DNA from: an uncultured Paracoccaceae bacterium | GTDB lineage: Bacteria > Pseudomonadota > Alphaproteobacteria > Rhodobacterales > Rhodobacteraceae | DNA length: 64,000 nucleotides | Direction: 5' to 3' | Assembly: GCA_945952025.1 (NCBI GenBank) | Contig: CAMFGW010000005.1 | Coordinates: 1 to 64,000, forward strand | Shown: positions 35,231 through 43,395 of the stretch, piece after piece | Position numbering within the stretch: position 1 is the stretch's first letter | Layout: each line of letters opens with the position of its first letter | Notes under the pieces: generated by a model | What the model was told of the DNA's origin: nothing | What the model saw: only the letters and a program-made list of their open reading frames with translations | Database searches by the model: none | Translations under genes and position numbers: made by a program

Positions 35231-36266
35231 GCCCATCGCCAACCCGTCGGCGCTGCGCCGCTTCGGCTTGCCGGCCCTGGCGCTGATCGCGACCGTGATC
35301 GCAGCGTCACTGCTGGCGCTGATCGCGGGCGCGAACCCCTTCGCCACGCTGGGGCTGATCCTCGAAGGCGCGGCTGGATCGCGCTTTGCGCTTCTGGAAA
35401 CGCTGAACCGCGCCACGCCGCTGATCTTCACCGGCCTTGCCGTCGCCGTGGCCTTCCGCGCCAAGCTCTGGAACATCGGGGCAGAGGCGCAGCTTTACGC
35501 GGGCGCCATCGTCACCGTGGTCTTCGGCGTGACCAGCTGGGGCGTCGCCTGGCTGCAACTGCCGGTCGTCGCCGCTATTGCCGTCGCTGCGGGCGCGCTG
35601 GTCCTTCTGGGACCGGTGATCCTCAAGACCCGATTCGGCGTCGATGAGGTGGTGACGACGCTTCTGCTGAACTTCGTCATGCTTCTTTTCGTCAGCTACC
35701 TGGTCGAGGGGCCCATGAAGGACCCCGCCGGCATGGGCTGGCCCAAGTCGGTGCCGGTGGCGAAGGACCTGCGCCTGCCGCGCCTGATCGAGGGGCTCAG
35801 GCTGCACTGGGGCTTCGGCCTTGCGCTGATCGCCGCCGTCCTTGTCTGGCTGATCGAGACGCGGACGGTCCTTGGCTACCGGATGCGCGCCGTGGGCCAG
35901 AACCCGCAGGCCGCGCGGTTCGCGGGCATCCCGGTCAACCGGGTGCTCGTGCAGACGGCGCTGATCTCGGGCGGGCTTGCCGCGCTCGCGGGCTTTTCCG
36001 AGGTGGCGGGACTGAAGGGCCACCTGTCGCGCGACCTGTCGCCGGGCTTTGGCTATACCGGGATCATCGTCGCCATGCTGGCGCTGCTGAACCCCTTGGG
36101 CGTGATCCTGTCGGCCCTCTTCGTCGCTGGCGTCTTCGTCGGAGCCGACAGCATGAGCCGGGCGGCCGGCGTGCCGACCTATATCGCCGACATCCTGCTG
36201 GCGCTGTCCCTGCTCTTCATGGTGCTGGCGATTTCGCTGACCCATCGCCGGGTGGTCTGGCGATGA
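35220..36266 (+). CDS. ABC transporter permease (NupP/YufP-like)
   Basis: A 348-residue permease of the branched-chain/simple-sugar permease superfamily. Landmarks are NRATPLIFTGLAVAVAFRAKLWNIGAEAQLYAG, a conserved segment of the nucleoside-type BMP importers, and FGVDEVVTTLLLNFVMLLFVSYLV. About eight to ten spans are visible. The start at 35220 (MRLEPIAN) overlaps the ATPase end, and the end overlaps the second permease by four bases. It works with the next permease as a heterodimer. Confidence 0.92.
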   Translation: MRLEPIANPSALRRFGLPALALIATVIAASLLALIAGANPFATLGLILEGAAGSRFALLETLNRATPLIFTGLAVAVAFRAKLWNIGAEAQLYAGAIVTVVFGVTSWGVAWLQLPVVAAIAVAAGALVLLGPVILKTRFGVDEVVTTLLLNFVMLLFVSYLVEGPMKDPAGMGWPKSVPVAKDLRLPRLIEGLRLHWGFGLALIAAVLVWLIETRTVLGYRMRAVGQNPQAARFAGIPVNRVLVQTALISGGLAALAGFSEVAGLKGHLSRDLSPGFGYTGIIVAMLALLNPLGVILSALFVAGVFVGADSMSRAAGVPTYIADILLALSLLFMVLAISLTHRRVVWR

Positions 36267-37210
36267 GCGCGCTTTGGGAAATCCTTCTGGCCGCGAGCTT
36301 CTGGGCCGCCGCGATCCGCATCGCCTCGCCCCTCATCTTCGCGACAATGGGCGAGCTGATCTGCGAACGCGCCGGCGTCCTGAACCTCGGGATCGAGGGC
36401 ATCATGGTCATGGGCGCCTTCACCGGCTGGTTCGCGGTCTACCTCGGCCTGCCGCTCTGGCTGGGCGTGGCGGTTGCCTTCGGGTCGGGCATGGCCTTCG
36501 GCCTTCTGCACGGCATCCTGACCGTGCCCTTCGGCCTGTCGCAGCATGTCGTGGGCCTTGGCATCACGCTTCTGGCCACCGCGACGGCCTCCTTCACCTA
36601 CCGGCTTGCCCTGCCCGAGGTCACCAGCCCGCCCCGGATCGAGCCTTTCCAGCCCTGGCCCATTCCCGGCCTGTCGCAGATCCCCTTCTTCGGTGAGGCG
36701 CTCTTTTCCCAGACGCCGCTTACCTATGCGGCCTTCGTCACGGCGGCGCTGGTCGCCTGGGTCCTGATGCGCACGCCCCTTGGCCTTGCGATCCGGGCGA
36801 CGGGTGAAAACCCCGCCGCGGCCGCCGCGCAGGGCCTGTCGGTGACGGGGCTGCGGCTGGGCGCGGTCGTCGTCGGTTCGGGGCTGATGGCGGTCGGCGG
36901 GGCCTTCCTGACGCTGTCGGCCTTTTCGTCCTTCTTCTTCGACATGGTGAACGGGCGCGGCTGGATCTGCATCGCGCTGGTCGTCTTCGGCGCCTGGCGG
37001 CCGGGCAAGGCCGTTCTTGGCGCGCTTCTCTTCGCCGCCTTCGACGCCCTGCAGGTGCGGCTGCAACAGACGCCCCTTGGCGCGGTCCTGCCCTATCAGC
37101 TGTTCCTCGCCCTGCCCTACCTTCTGTCCATCCTCGCGCTCGTCCTCATGTCGCGGCGCGCCGAGGTGCCGCAGGCCCTGATGTCGCCCTACAACAAGGG
37201 GGAACGCTGA
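36263..37210 (+). CDS. ABC transporter permease (NupQ/YufQ-like)
   Basis: A 315-residue partner permease. The N-terminal segment RIASPLIFATMGELICERAGVLNLGIEGIM is the signature of this family, with conserved Glu and Asn in the NLGIEG motif. About eight hydrophobic spans are visible. It is coupled by ATGA to the upstream permease, and its stop overlaps the CodA-like ATG by one base. Such tight linkage implies that the imported compound is the amidohydrolase substrate. Confidence 0.92.
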   Translation: MSALWEILLAASFWAAAIRIASPLIFATMGELICERAGVLNLGIEGIMVMGAFTGWFAVYLGLPLWLGVAVAFGSGMAFGLLHGILTVPFGLSQHVVGLGITLLATATASFTYRLALPEVTSPPRIEPFQPWPIPGLSQIPFFGEALFSQTPLTYAAFVTAALVAWVLMRTPLGLAIRATGENPAAAAAQGLSVTGLRLGAVVVGSGLMAVGGAFLTLSAFSSFFFDMVNGRGWICIALVVFGAWRPGKAVLGALLFAAFDALQVRLQQTPLGAVLPYQLFLALPYLLSILALVLMSRRAEVPQALMSPYNKGER

Positions 37211-38475
37211 TGTTCGACATTCTGGTCAAAGGCGGCACATTGCCGGACGGGCGGCAGGCCGACATCGGCATCAGGGGCGACCGGATCGCGGCGGTCGGGC
37301 GGCTTGAGGCAGCCGCGGGGCGGGTGATCGACGCGACCGGCGATCTGGTCAGCCCGCCGCTCGTCGATCCGCATTTCCACATGGACGCGACGCTCAGCTA
37401 CGGGCTGCCGCGGGTGAATGCCTCGGGCACCTTGATCGAGGGGATCGGGCTTTGGGGCGAATTGCGCGACATCGCCACCGTCGATGAGATGGTCGAGCGC
37501 GCCGTGCGCTACTGCGACTGGGCCGTGTCGATGGGCCTTCTGGCGATCCGCACCCATGTCGACACGACGCCCGACCACCTGCGCGGGGTCGAGGCGATGC
37601 TCGAGGTCAAGCGCCGGGTCGCGCCCTATCTGGATTTGCAGTTGGTGGCCTTCCCGCAGGACGGGCTTTACCGCACCCCGACGGGGCGCGAGAACCTGAT
37701 CCGCGCGCTCGACATGGGGGTCGATGTGGTGGGCGGCATCCCGCATTTCGAACGCACGATGGAGGAAGGTGCCGAGTCCTTGCGCGACCTCGCGCGCATC
37801 GCGGCCGAACGCGTCCTGATGTGGGACGTTCACTGCGACGAGACCGACGACCCGATGAGCCGCCATGTGGAGACCATGGCGCGCGAGGTGACGCGGCATG
37901 GCCTTGGGGCGCGGGCGGCGGGAAGCCACCTGACCTCGATGCATTCGATGGACAATTACTATGTCTCGAAGCTCCTGCCGTTGATCGCGGAAGCGGGCAT
38001 GACCGCCATTCCCAACCCATTGATCAACATCACCCTTCAGGGGCGGCACGACAGCTACCCCAAGCGGCGCGGGTTGACGCGGGTGAAAGAGCTGATGGCC
38101 CATGGCGTGACGGTGGGCTGGGGTCAGGATTGCGTTCTGGACCCCTGGTATTCGCTTGGCACCGCCGACATGCTCGACGTGGCCTTCATGGGGCTGCATG
38201 TGGCGCAGATGACCCATCCGGCCGAGATGGCGCACTGTTTTAACATGGTGACGGCCGAGAATGCAAAGATCATGGGGCTGAAGGACTACGGGCTGGAGCC
38301 CGGCTCGCTGGCCTCGCTGATCGTTCTGGATGCGGGCAGCCCGACCGAGGCGGTACGGCTCAGGCCCGACCGGCTCGCGGTCATTTCCAGGGGCAAGGTG
38401 GTGGCTGAACGGGCGCGGAACGACGCCCGTCTGGGGCTGCCGGGGCGGCCGGGATCGGTGCGGCGGCGGGTTTAG
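37210..38475 (+). CDS. codA: CodA-like amidohydrolase (cytosine-deaminase family)
   Basis: A 421-residue amidohydrolase with strong local resemblance to E. coli cytosine deaminase: DPHFHMDATLSYG (His55, His57), DVHCDETDDPMSRHVETMA (His208, Glu211), HLTSMHS (His240), GRHDSYPKRRGLTRVKELM and GQDCVLDPWYSLGTADML (metal-binding Asp307). One difference stands out: the active-site Asp following the metal ligand in E. coli (DD) is Cys308 here (DC), and the preceding His is Gln. This could shift specificity from cytosine to another base or to creatinine. Creatinine deaminase belongs to this family, and a sarcosine/DMGDH-type enzyme lies nearby. The symbol denotes family, not a proven substrate. It is the last gene of the BMP importer operon. 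Confidence 0.85.
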   Translation: MFDILVKGGTLPDGRQADIGIRGDRIAAVGRLEAAAGRVIDATGDLVSPPLVDPHFHMDATLSYGLPRVNASGTLIEGIGLWGELRDIATVDEMVERAVRYCDWAVSMGLLAIRTHVDTTPDHLRGVEAMLEVKRRVAPYLDLQLVAFPQDGLYRTPTGRENLIRALDMGVDVVGGIPHFERTMEEGAESLRDLARIAAERVLMWDVHCDETDDPMSRHVETMAREVTRHGLGARAAGSHLTSMHSMDNYYVSKLLPLIAEAGMTAIPNPLINITLQGRHDSYPKRRGLTRVKELMAHGVTVGWGQDCVLDPWYSLGTADMLDVAFMGLHVAQMTHPAEMAHCFNMVTAENAKIMGLKDYGLEPGSLASLIVLDAGSPTEAVRLRPDRLAVISRGKVVAERARNDARLGLPGRPGSVRRRV

Positions 38476-38507
38476 GGGAACAGACAGGCCGGGCCCCGGG
38501 CGGGAAC

Positions 38508-38696
38508 AGGAAACGTATACGTTTCCCCGCCCGCGTGGGAACGGCGCCGCTGGACCGTCTATGTCATGAACAGCGCCTGCCCCGGTGGGCGCGGAAGCGC
38601 CCGCCATGAGCGGGGCGGGCGCTGGCCGTTGGCCTTTGGGCCACCGTCGGGGACAAAGGGCATGGCCTTCGCATGGCAGGGTCAACGGCCCCTGCC
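38508..38696 (-). repeat. Convergent-junction structured repeat, copy 3
   Basis: An inverted copy (189 bases) in the 247-base gap between codA and the convergent XRE-cupin gene. Read on the plus strand it begins with palindrome GGAAACG-TATA-CGTTTCC (38509-38526). The CACCGGGGCAGGCGC complement and the GCGGGCGC region follow, and it ends with hairpin GGCAGGG / CCCCTGCC (38675-38696). The central hairpin is less perfect than in copies 1 and 2 and lacks a few bases. Confidence 0.82.
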
Positions 38697-38722
38697 GGTC
38701 AGGCGCAAACAGGGCCGCGCCC

Positions 38723-39274
38723 TCAATAAACCGGCGGCGAGATCACCCAGATCACCACGGCCGGCGTGTCGCCGGGGTTTTCCCAGGAATAGATCTGCCC
38801 CTTGAACTGGAAGCTGTCGCCGACGGCCAGCTCGGTCGTCAGGTCGCCGATCGTCATCCGCAGCCGCCCCTCGATCAGGACGCCGCCGTCCTCGCGGTCC
38901 TTGGGGGCGATCGGGTAGCCGCTGGCACCGGGGGCGAAGGTCGACTTGATGACCTCGAAGGCGCCGGACAGGGTCGGCGACAGCAGCTCTTCGGTCAGGC
39001 CCGACGCGGGCGAGCCGATGGGCATCCGGTCGGCGGCGCGCAAGATCACGCCGCGCTCGGCCACCTGCCGGGTCGCCGAGCGGAAGAAGAACGAGATCGA
39101 TATGCCGAAATGATCCGCGATCAGGCCCAGGTCGCGCACCGAGGGCGTGGTCTGGCCGCGCTCGATCTGCGACAGCCAGCCGACCGACCGGCCAATGGCG
39201 GAGGTCAGCTCCTGCAGCGTCTGGCCGCGCGACTTGCGCATGGCGCGGATGTCATCGCCGATCTGCTTGCTCAT
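38723..39274 (-). CDS. XRE-family regulator with C-terminal cupin domain
   Basis: A 183-residue regulator. The N-terminal helix-turn-helix is DIRAMRKSRGQTLQELTSAI followed by GRSVGWLSQIERGQTTPSVRDL. The C-terminal cupin_2 domain includes GGVLIEGRLRMTIGDLTTEL and GDSFQFKGQIYSWENPGDTP. This architecture resembles PuuR and related regulators that sense small amines or acids. It is divergent from the DMGDH-like gene, with an imperfect inverted repeat TGAAAATC / GATTTTTCA in the shared gap as the likely operator. It converges on the CodA-like gene across repeat copy 3. Confidence 0.88.
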   Translation of the reverse strand: MSKQIGDDIRAMRKSRGQTLQELTSAIGRSVGWLSQIERGQTTPSVRDLGLIADHFGISISFFFRSATRQVAERGVILRAADRMPIGSPASGLTEELLSPTLSGAFEVIKSTFAPGASGYPIAPKDREDGGVLIEGRLRMTIGDLTTELAVGDSFQFKGQIYSWENPGDTPAVVIWVISPPVY

Positions 39275-39366
39275 GCCGCCTAGGTAGTGCGGCCGTTGCA
39301 GGGCGCAAGGGGAATGGCGCCCAGTCTTTCATGACAGGGAAATGCTGCGGCAGAATTCGCACAGAA

Positions 39367-39389
39367 TGAAAATCCATGTTGATTTTTCA
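39367..39389. promoter_or_regulatory. Inverted repeat, candidate operator of the XRE-cupin regulator
   Basis: TGAAAATC-CATGTT-GATTTTTCA is an inverted repeat with one extra T in the right arm. It stands out as A/T-rich in the 162-base gap between the XRE-cupin regulator and the divergent DMGDH-like gene. It ends 47 bases before the DMGDH-like ATG. Confidence 0.4.
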
Positions 39390-39436
39390 CGAACGGGCGC
39401 GCATCACTCCCCCATCCTCGAATCCCGGAGAGTCCC

Positions 39437-41875
39437 ATGGTCACCCTGCCCCACTCTGCGCGCGTCGTCATCATAGGTGGCGGCATTTCCGGCTGTTCGG
39501 TCGCCTATCACCTGGCCAAGCTCGGCTGGAAGGACATCGTGCTCTTGGAACGCAAGCAGCTGACCAGCGGGACGACCTGGCATGCGGCAGGGCTGATCGG
39601 GCAGCTGCGCGCCAGCCAGAACATGACGCGGCTCGCCAAATATTCGGCCGACCTCTATACCAAGCTTGAAACCGAGACGGGCCTTGCGACCGGCTTTCGC
39701 CAGTGCGGCTCGATCACGGCGGCCCTGACGGCCGAGCGGCGCGAGGAAATCCTGCGCCAGGCGGCCCTTGCCCGCGCCTTCGGGGTCGAAGTCAACGAAC
39801 TCAGCCCGTCCGAGGTCAAGGACCTTTACCCCCACCTGAACATCGACGGGGTGACCGCCGGGGTGCACCTGCCGCTCGACGGGCAGGCCGATCCGGCGAA
39901 CATCGCGCTGGCGCTGGCCAAGGGTGCGCGCGCCCGCGGCGCGCTGGTGGCCGAAGGCGTGAAGGTCACCCGCGTCACGCAGGCGGGGGGCCGGGTGACG
40001 GGCGTCGACTGGGTGCAGGGGGCCGAGCAGGGCCATATCGCCGCCGACCTCGTGGTGAACTGCGGCGGCATGTGGGGGCGTGACCTTGCGGCCCAGAACG
40101 GCGTCACCCTGCCGCTTCACGCCTGCGAACATTTCTACATCGTGACCGAGGCCATCCCGGGCCTCACGCAGATGCCCGTGCTGCGCGTCCCGGACGAATG
40201 CGCCTACTACAAGGAGGACGCGGGCAAGATCCTTCTGGGCGCCTTCGAGCCCAAGGCCAAGCCCTGGGGCATGGACGGCATCCGCGAGGATTTCTGCTTT
40301 GACCAGCTGCCCGAGGATTTCGACCATTTCGAGCCGATCCTGACCATGGGCATCAACCGCATGCCGATGCTGGCGGACGCCGGCATCCACACCTTCTTCA
40401 ACGGGCCGGAAAGCTTCACCCCCGACGACCGCTATTACCTTGGCGAGGCGCCGGAGCTTGGCGGCTACTGGGTCGCTGCCGGCTACAACTCGATCGGCAT
40501 CGTCTCGTCCGGGGGCGCGGGCATGGCGCTGGCGCAATGGATGAACGACGGCGAGGCGCCCTTCGACCTGTGGGAGGTCGACATCCGCCGCGCACAGCCC
40601 TTCCAGAAGAACCGCCGCTACCTGAAGGAACGGGTCAGCGAGACGCTCGGCCTGCTTTACGCCGACCACTTCCCCTATCGCCAGATGGCGACCTCGCGCG
40701 GGATCCGCCGCACGCCCCTGCACGAACACCTCAAATCCCGTGGCGCCGTCTTCGGCGAGGTGGCGGGCTGGGAACGGGCCAACTGGTTCGCGAACCCGGG
40801 GCAGGAGCGTGAATACCGCTACAGCTGGAAGCGGCAGAACTGGTTTGCGAACCAGCAGGCCGAACACATGGCGCTGCGCGAGGGCGTCGGGCTTCTGGAC
40901 ATGTCGTCCTTCGGCAAGATCCGGGTCGAGGGCGCGGATGCGCTGGCGACGCTTCAGCACCTGTGCGCCAACGATGTCGATGTCGAGGCCGGGCGGCTGG
41001 TCTATACCCAGATGCTGAACGCGAAGGGCGGCATCGAAAGCGACCTGACGGTGACGCGGCTTGGCGAGGCCTCGTTCCTTCTGGTCGTGCCGGGCGCGAC
41101 CTTGCGGCGCGATCTGGCCTGGCTCAGGGCCCATGCGAAGGGCCATGTGACGATCCTTGACATGACGGCGGCCGAAGCGGTGATCCCGGTCATGGGGCCG
41201 AAGTCGCGCGAACTGTTGCAGCGCGTCTCGCCCAACGATTTCTCGAACGAGAGCCATCCTTTCGGCTGGGCGAAAGAGATCGAGATCGGCATGGGCCTCG
41301 CCCGCGCGCATCGCGTGACCTATGTGGGCGAGCTTGGCTGGGAGCTGTACGTCAGCGCCGACCAGGCCGCCCATGTGTTCGAGACGCTGGTCGAGGCGGG
41401 CGAGGATCTGGGCGTGACGCTCTGTGGCCTGCACGCGATGGACAGTTGCCGGATCGAGAAGGCCTATCGCCACTTCGGCCATGACATCACCGACGAGGAT
41501 CATGTGCTGGAAGCCGGCCTCGGCTTTGCCGTCAAGACCTCGAAAGAGTTCCTGGGCCGGGATGCGGTCCTGAGGAAGAAGGAGCAGGGGCTCGACCGGC
41601 GGATGGTGCAGTTCCGTCTGACCGATCCGGAACCGCTTCTCTTCCACAACGAGCCGATCCTGCGCGACGGCAAGATCGTGAGCCATGTGACCTCGGGCAA
41701 CTACGGCCATGCGCTCGGCGGCGCGATCGGGATGGGCTACCTGCCCAGCAAGGGCGAGACGGCCGAGGAGCTGATGGCGTCGCGCTACCAGATCGACGTG
41801 GCGGGCCAGATCGTCGACGCCGTGGCATCGCTGGCGCCGATGTATGATCCGAAGTCGCTGCGGATCAAGGCCTAG
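39437..41875 (+). CDS. DMGDH/sarcosine-dehydrogenase-family flavoprotein with GcvT domain
   Basis: An 812-residue enzyme. The N-terminal DAO-type FAD domain has VVIIGGGISGCSVAYHLAKLG and TSGTTWHAAGL, whose His is the site of covalent FAD attachment in DMGDH. The C-terminal half is a GcvT-like tetrahydrofolate-binding domain (MALREGVGLLDMSSFGKIRVEG, YVGELGWELYVSADQA). Such enzymes oxidatively demethylate dimethylglycine, sarcosine or related N-methyl compounds, transferring the one-carbon unit to THF. It is paralogous to the 47898-50306 product but separately regulated by the adjacent XRE-cupin gene, so its substrate probably differs. It is alone in its transcription unit. Confidence 0.88.
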   Translation: MVTLPHSARVVIIGGGISGCSVAYHLAKLGWKDIVLLERKQLTSGTTWHAAGLIGQLRASQNMTRLAKYSADLYTKLETETGLATGFRQCGSITAALTAERREEILRQAALARAFGVEVNELSPSEVKDLYPHLNIDGVTAGVHLPLDGQADPANIALALAKGARARGALVAEGVKVTRVTQAGGRVTGVDWVQGAEQGHIAADLVVNCGGMWGRDLAAQNGVTLPLHACEHFYIVTEAIPGLTQMPVLRVPDECAYYKEDAGKILLGAFEPKAKPWGMDGIREDFCFDQLPEDFDHFEPILTMGINRMPMLADAGIHTFFNGPESFTPDDRYYLGEAPELGGYWVAAGYNSIGIVSSGGAGMALAQWMNDGEAPFDLWEVDIRRAQPFQKNRRYLKERVSETLGLLYADHFPYRQMATSRGIRRTPLHEHLKSRGAVFGEVAGWERANWFANPGQEREYRYSWKRQNWFANQQAEHMALREGVGLLDMSSFGKIRVEGADALATLQHLCANDVDVEAGRLVYTQMLNAKGGIESDLTVTRLGEASFLLVVPGATLRRDLAWLRAHAKGHVTILDMTAAEAVIPVMGPKSRELLQRVSPNDFSNESHPFGWAKEIEIGMGLARAHRVTYVGELGWELYVSADQAAHVFETLVEAGEDLGVTLCGLHAMDSCRIEKAYRHFGHDITDEDHVLEAGLGFAVKTSKEFLGRDAVLRKKEQGLDRRMVQFRLTDPEPLLFHNEPILRDGKIVSHVTSGNYGHALGGAIGMGYLPSKGETAEELMASRYQIDVAGQIVDAVASLAPMYDPKSLRIKA

Positions 41876-41886
41876 GCCGGGCGCCA

Positions 41887-41916
41887 CCCCCCCCTGGCAG
41901 GCGCTGGCGGGGGGGG
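41887..41916 (+). terminator. C8/G8 hairpin downstream of the DMGDH-like gene
   Basis: A run of eight C (41887-41894) can pair with a run of eight G (41909-41916) across a 14-base loop, 11 bases after the stop codon. No T-tract follows, so termination is uncertain. The rest of the 170-base gap to the MFS gene shows no clear feature. Confidence 0.3.
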
Positions 41917-42045
41917 CCACAAGAGGGGCGCTGCGGGCACCGGTTGTGCCGCGCCCTGGCCGCAAAGATGCGCTGTCGCCTTGCGGCCGGATCGGGGATA
42001 TGTGTCTGAAAGACCGTTTCCCGCCGCCTCGCCCGAGGGCCGATC

Positions 42046-43353
42046 ATGATTGCGCTTCTGCAAAACCCGACCTTTCGCCACCTCTTCGCCGCACAGGTCG
42101 TCGCACTGATCGGCACGGGCCTGGCCACCGTCGCGCTCGGGCTTCTGGCATGGGATCTGGCCGGCGCGAACGCGGGCGCCGTGATGGGAACCGCGCTCGC
42201 GATCAAGATGGTCGCATATGTCACCCTGTCGCCCCTTGTCGCGGCCGTGGCCGAGCGGCTGCCGCGCCGGGCCTTTCTGGTCGCGCTCGACCTGATCCGT
42301 GCCGTCGTGATCGGCTTTCTGCCCTTCGTCGACCAGGTCTGGCAGGTCTACGTCCTGATCTTCGTCCTGCAGGCGGCCTCTGCCGGCTTTACCCCGGCCT
42401 TTCAGGCGGTGATCCCGGATGTGATGAAGACCGAAGAGGCCTATACCAATGCCCTGTCCCTGCTGCGCATGGCCGAAGAGATGGAGCAGTTGGCCTCGCC
42501 CGTCCTGGCGGCGGCGCTTCTGACCGTCGTGGGCTTTCCCGTCCTCTTCCTGGGGACGGTGGTGGGCTTTCTGGGATCGGCCCTCCTTGTGGCCACGACG
42601 AAACTGCCGGACCGGGCGCCCGCCGAGGCCGGGCATTTCTGGGCCGACGTGACGAAGGGCGTGCGCATCTACATGGCCACCCCGCGCCTGCGCGGCCTGA
42701 TGATGCTCGAGGCCGCGGTCGCGGCCGCCGGGGCCATGGTCTATGTGAACACCGTCGTCCTTGTGCAGGCCACGCTGGGGCTGGGGCAGGAACAGGTGGC
42801 GCTGGCCTTCGCCACCTTCGGCGCGGGCTCGATGCTGGCCGCGTTCCTGTTGCCCCGGCTCGTGCGCCGCGTGCCGGACCGGGGGCTGATGATGGGCGGG
42901 GCCGGCCTGATGGTCGCGGGCGTGGCGCTCGTGCCCCTTGTCGGCGCGATGTCCGCCCTGCTGGGGCTGTGGGCGCTGATGGGTTTCGGCTTTTCGCTGA
43001 CCCAGACGCCGATCGGCCGGATCATCAACCGCTCGACCCACCACGCCGACCGGGGCGCGGTCTTCGCGGCGCAATTTGCCCTGTCCCATGCCTGCTGGCT
43101 GGTGACCTATCCGCTGGCCGGCTGGCTTGGGGCCAAGGCGGGCCTCGGCACGGCGGCCCTGGTGCTGGCGGCGATTGGCGTGGCGAGCCTTCTGGCCGTG
43201 CGCGCGCTCTGGCCGGCCAGCGATCCGGCGGAACTGGACCATGACCATCCAGACCTGCCGCCGGACCACCCCCATCTGGCCGCCCACGGCAAGGGCCACC
43301 GTCATGCGTTCGTGATCGACGGCCTGCACCGCCGCTGGCCGAAACCGGCCTGA
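42046..43353 (+). CDS. MFS transporter with His-rich C-terminal tail
   Basis: A 435-residue major-facilitator protein with about 12 membrane segments, starting LLQNPTFRHLFAAQVVALIGTGL. The loop AERLPRRAFLVALD lies between spans 2 and 3, as usual in this superfamily. The C-terminus is exceptionally rich in His and Asp: DHDHPDLPPDHPHLAAHG and KGHRHAFVID, a probable metal-binding cytosolic tail. Nickel exporters of the NreB type have a comparable tail. The convergent neighbour is a Met-rich multicopper oxidase, so efflux of copper or nickel is a reasonable inference. The ATG at 42046 follows a weak GAGGG. Confidence 0.85.
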   Translation: MIALLQNPTFRHLFAAQVVALIGTGLATVALGLLAWDLAGANAGAVMGTALAIKMVAYVTLSPLVAAVAERLPRRAFLVALDLIRAVVIGFLPFVDQVWQVYVLIFVLQAASAGFTPAFQAVIPDVMKTEEAYTNALSLLRMAEEMEQLASPVLAAALLTVVGFPVLFLGTVVGFLGSALLVATTKLPDRAPAEAGHFWADVTKGVRIYMATPRLRGLMMLEAAVAAAGAMVYVNTVVLVQATLGLGQEQVALAFATFGAGSMLAAFLLPRLVRRVPDRGLMMGGAGLMVAGVALVPLVGAMSALLGLWALMGFGFSLTQTPIGRIINRSTHHADRGAVFAAQFALSHACWLVTYPLAGWLGAKAGLGTAALVLAAIGVASLLAVRALWPASDPAELDHDHPDLPPDHPHLAAHGKGHRHAFVIDGLHRRWPKPA

Positions 43354-43361
43354 TGTGCGGC

Positions 43362-43383
43362 GCCCCGACCCGAAGGCCGGGGC
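43362..43383. terminator. Weak convergent hairpin between MFS and multicopper oxidase
   Basis: GCCCCG / CGGGGC with a 10-base loop lies in the 42-base gap separating the two convergent stop codons. No T-run follows on either strand, so it is only a candidate. Confidence 0.3.
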
Positions 43384-43395
43384 CTTGCTGCGGCG

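Noticed and set aside
38509-38526. Palindrome GGAAACGTATACGTTTCC as a transcription-factor operator
   Set aside because: Equivalent palindromes occur in all four repeat copies, always downstream of stop codons of convergent genes, so they belong to the repeat rather than to a promoter.
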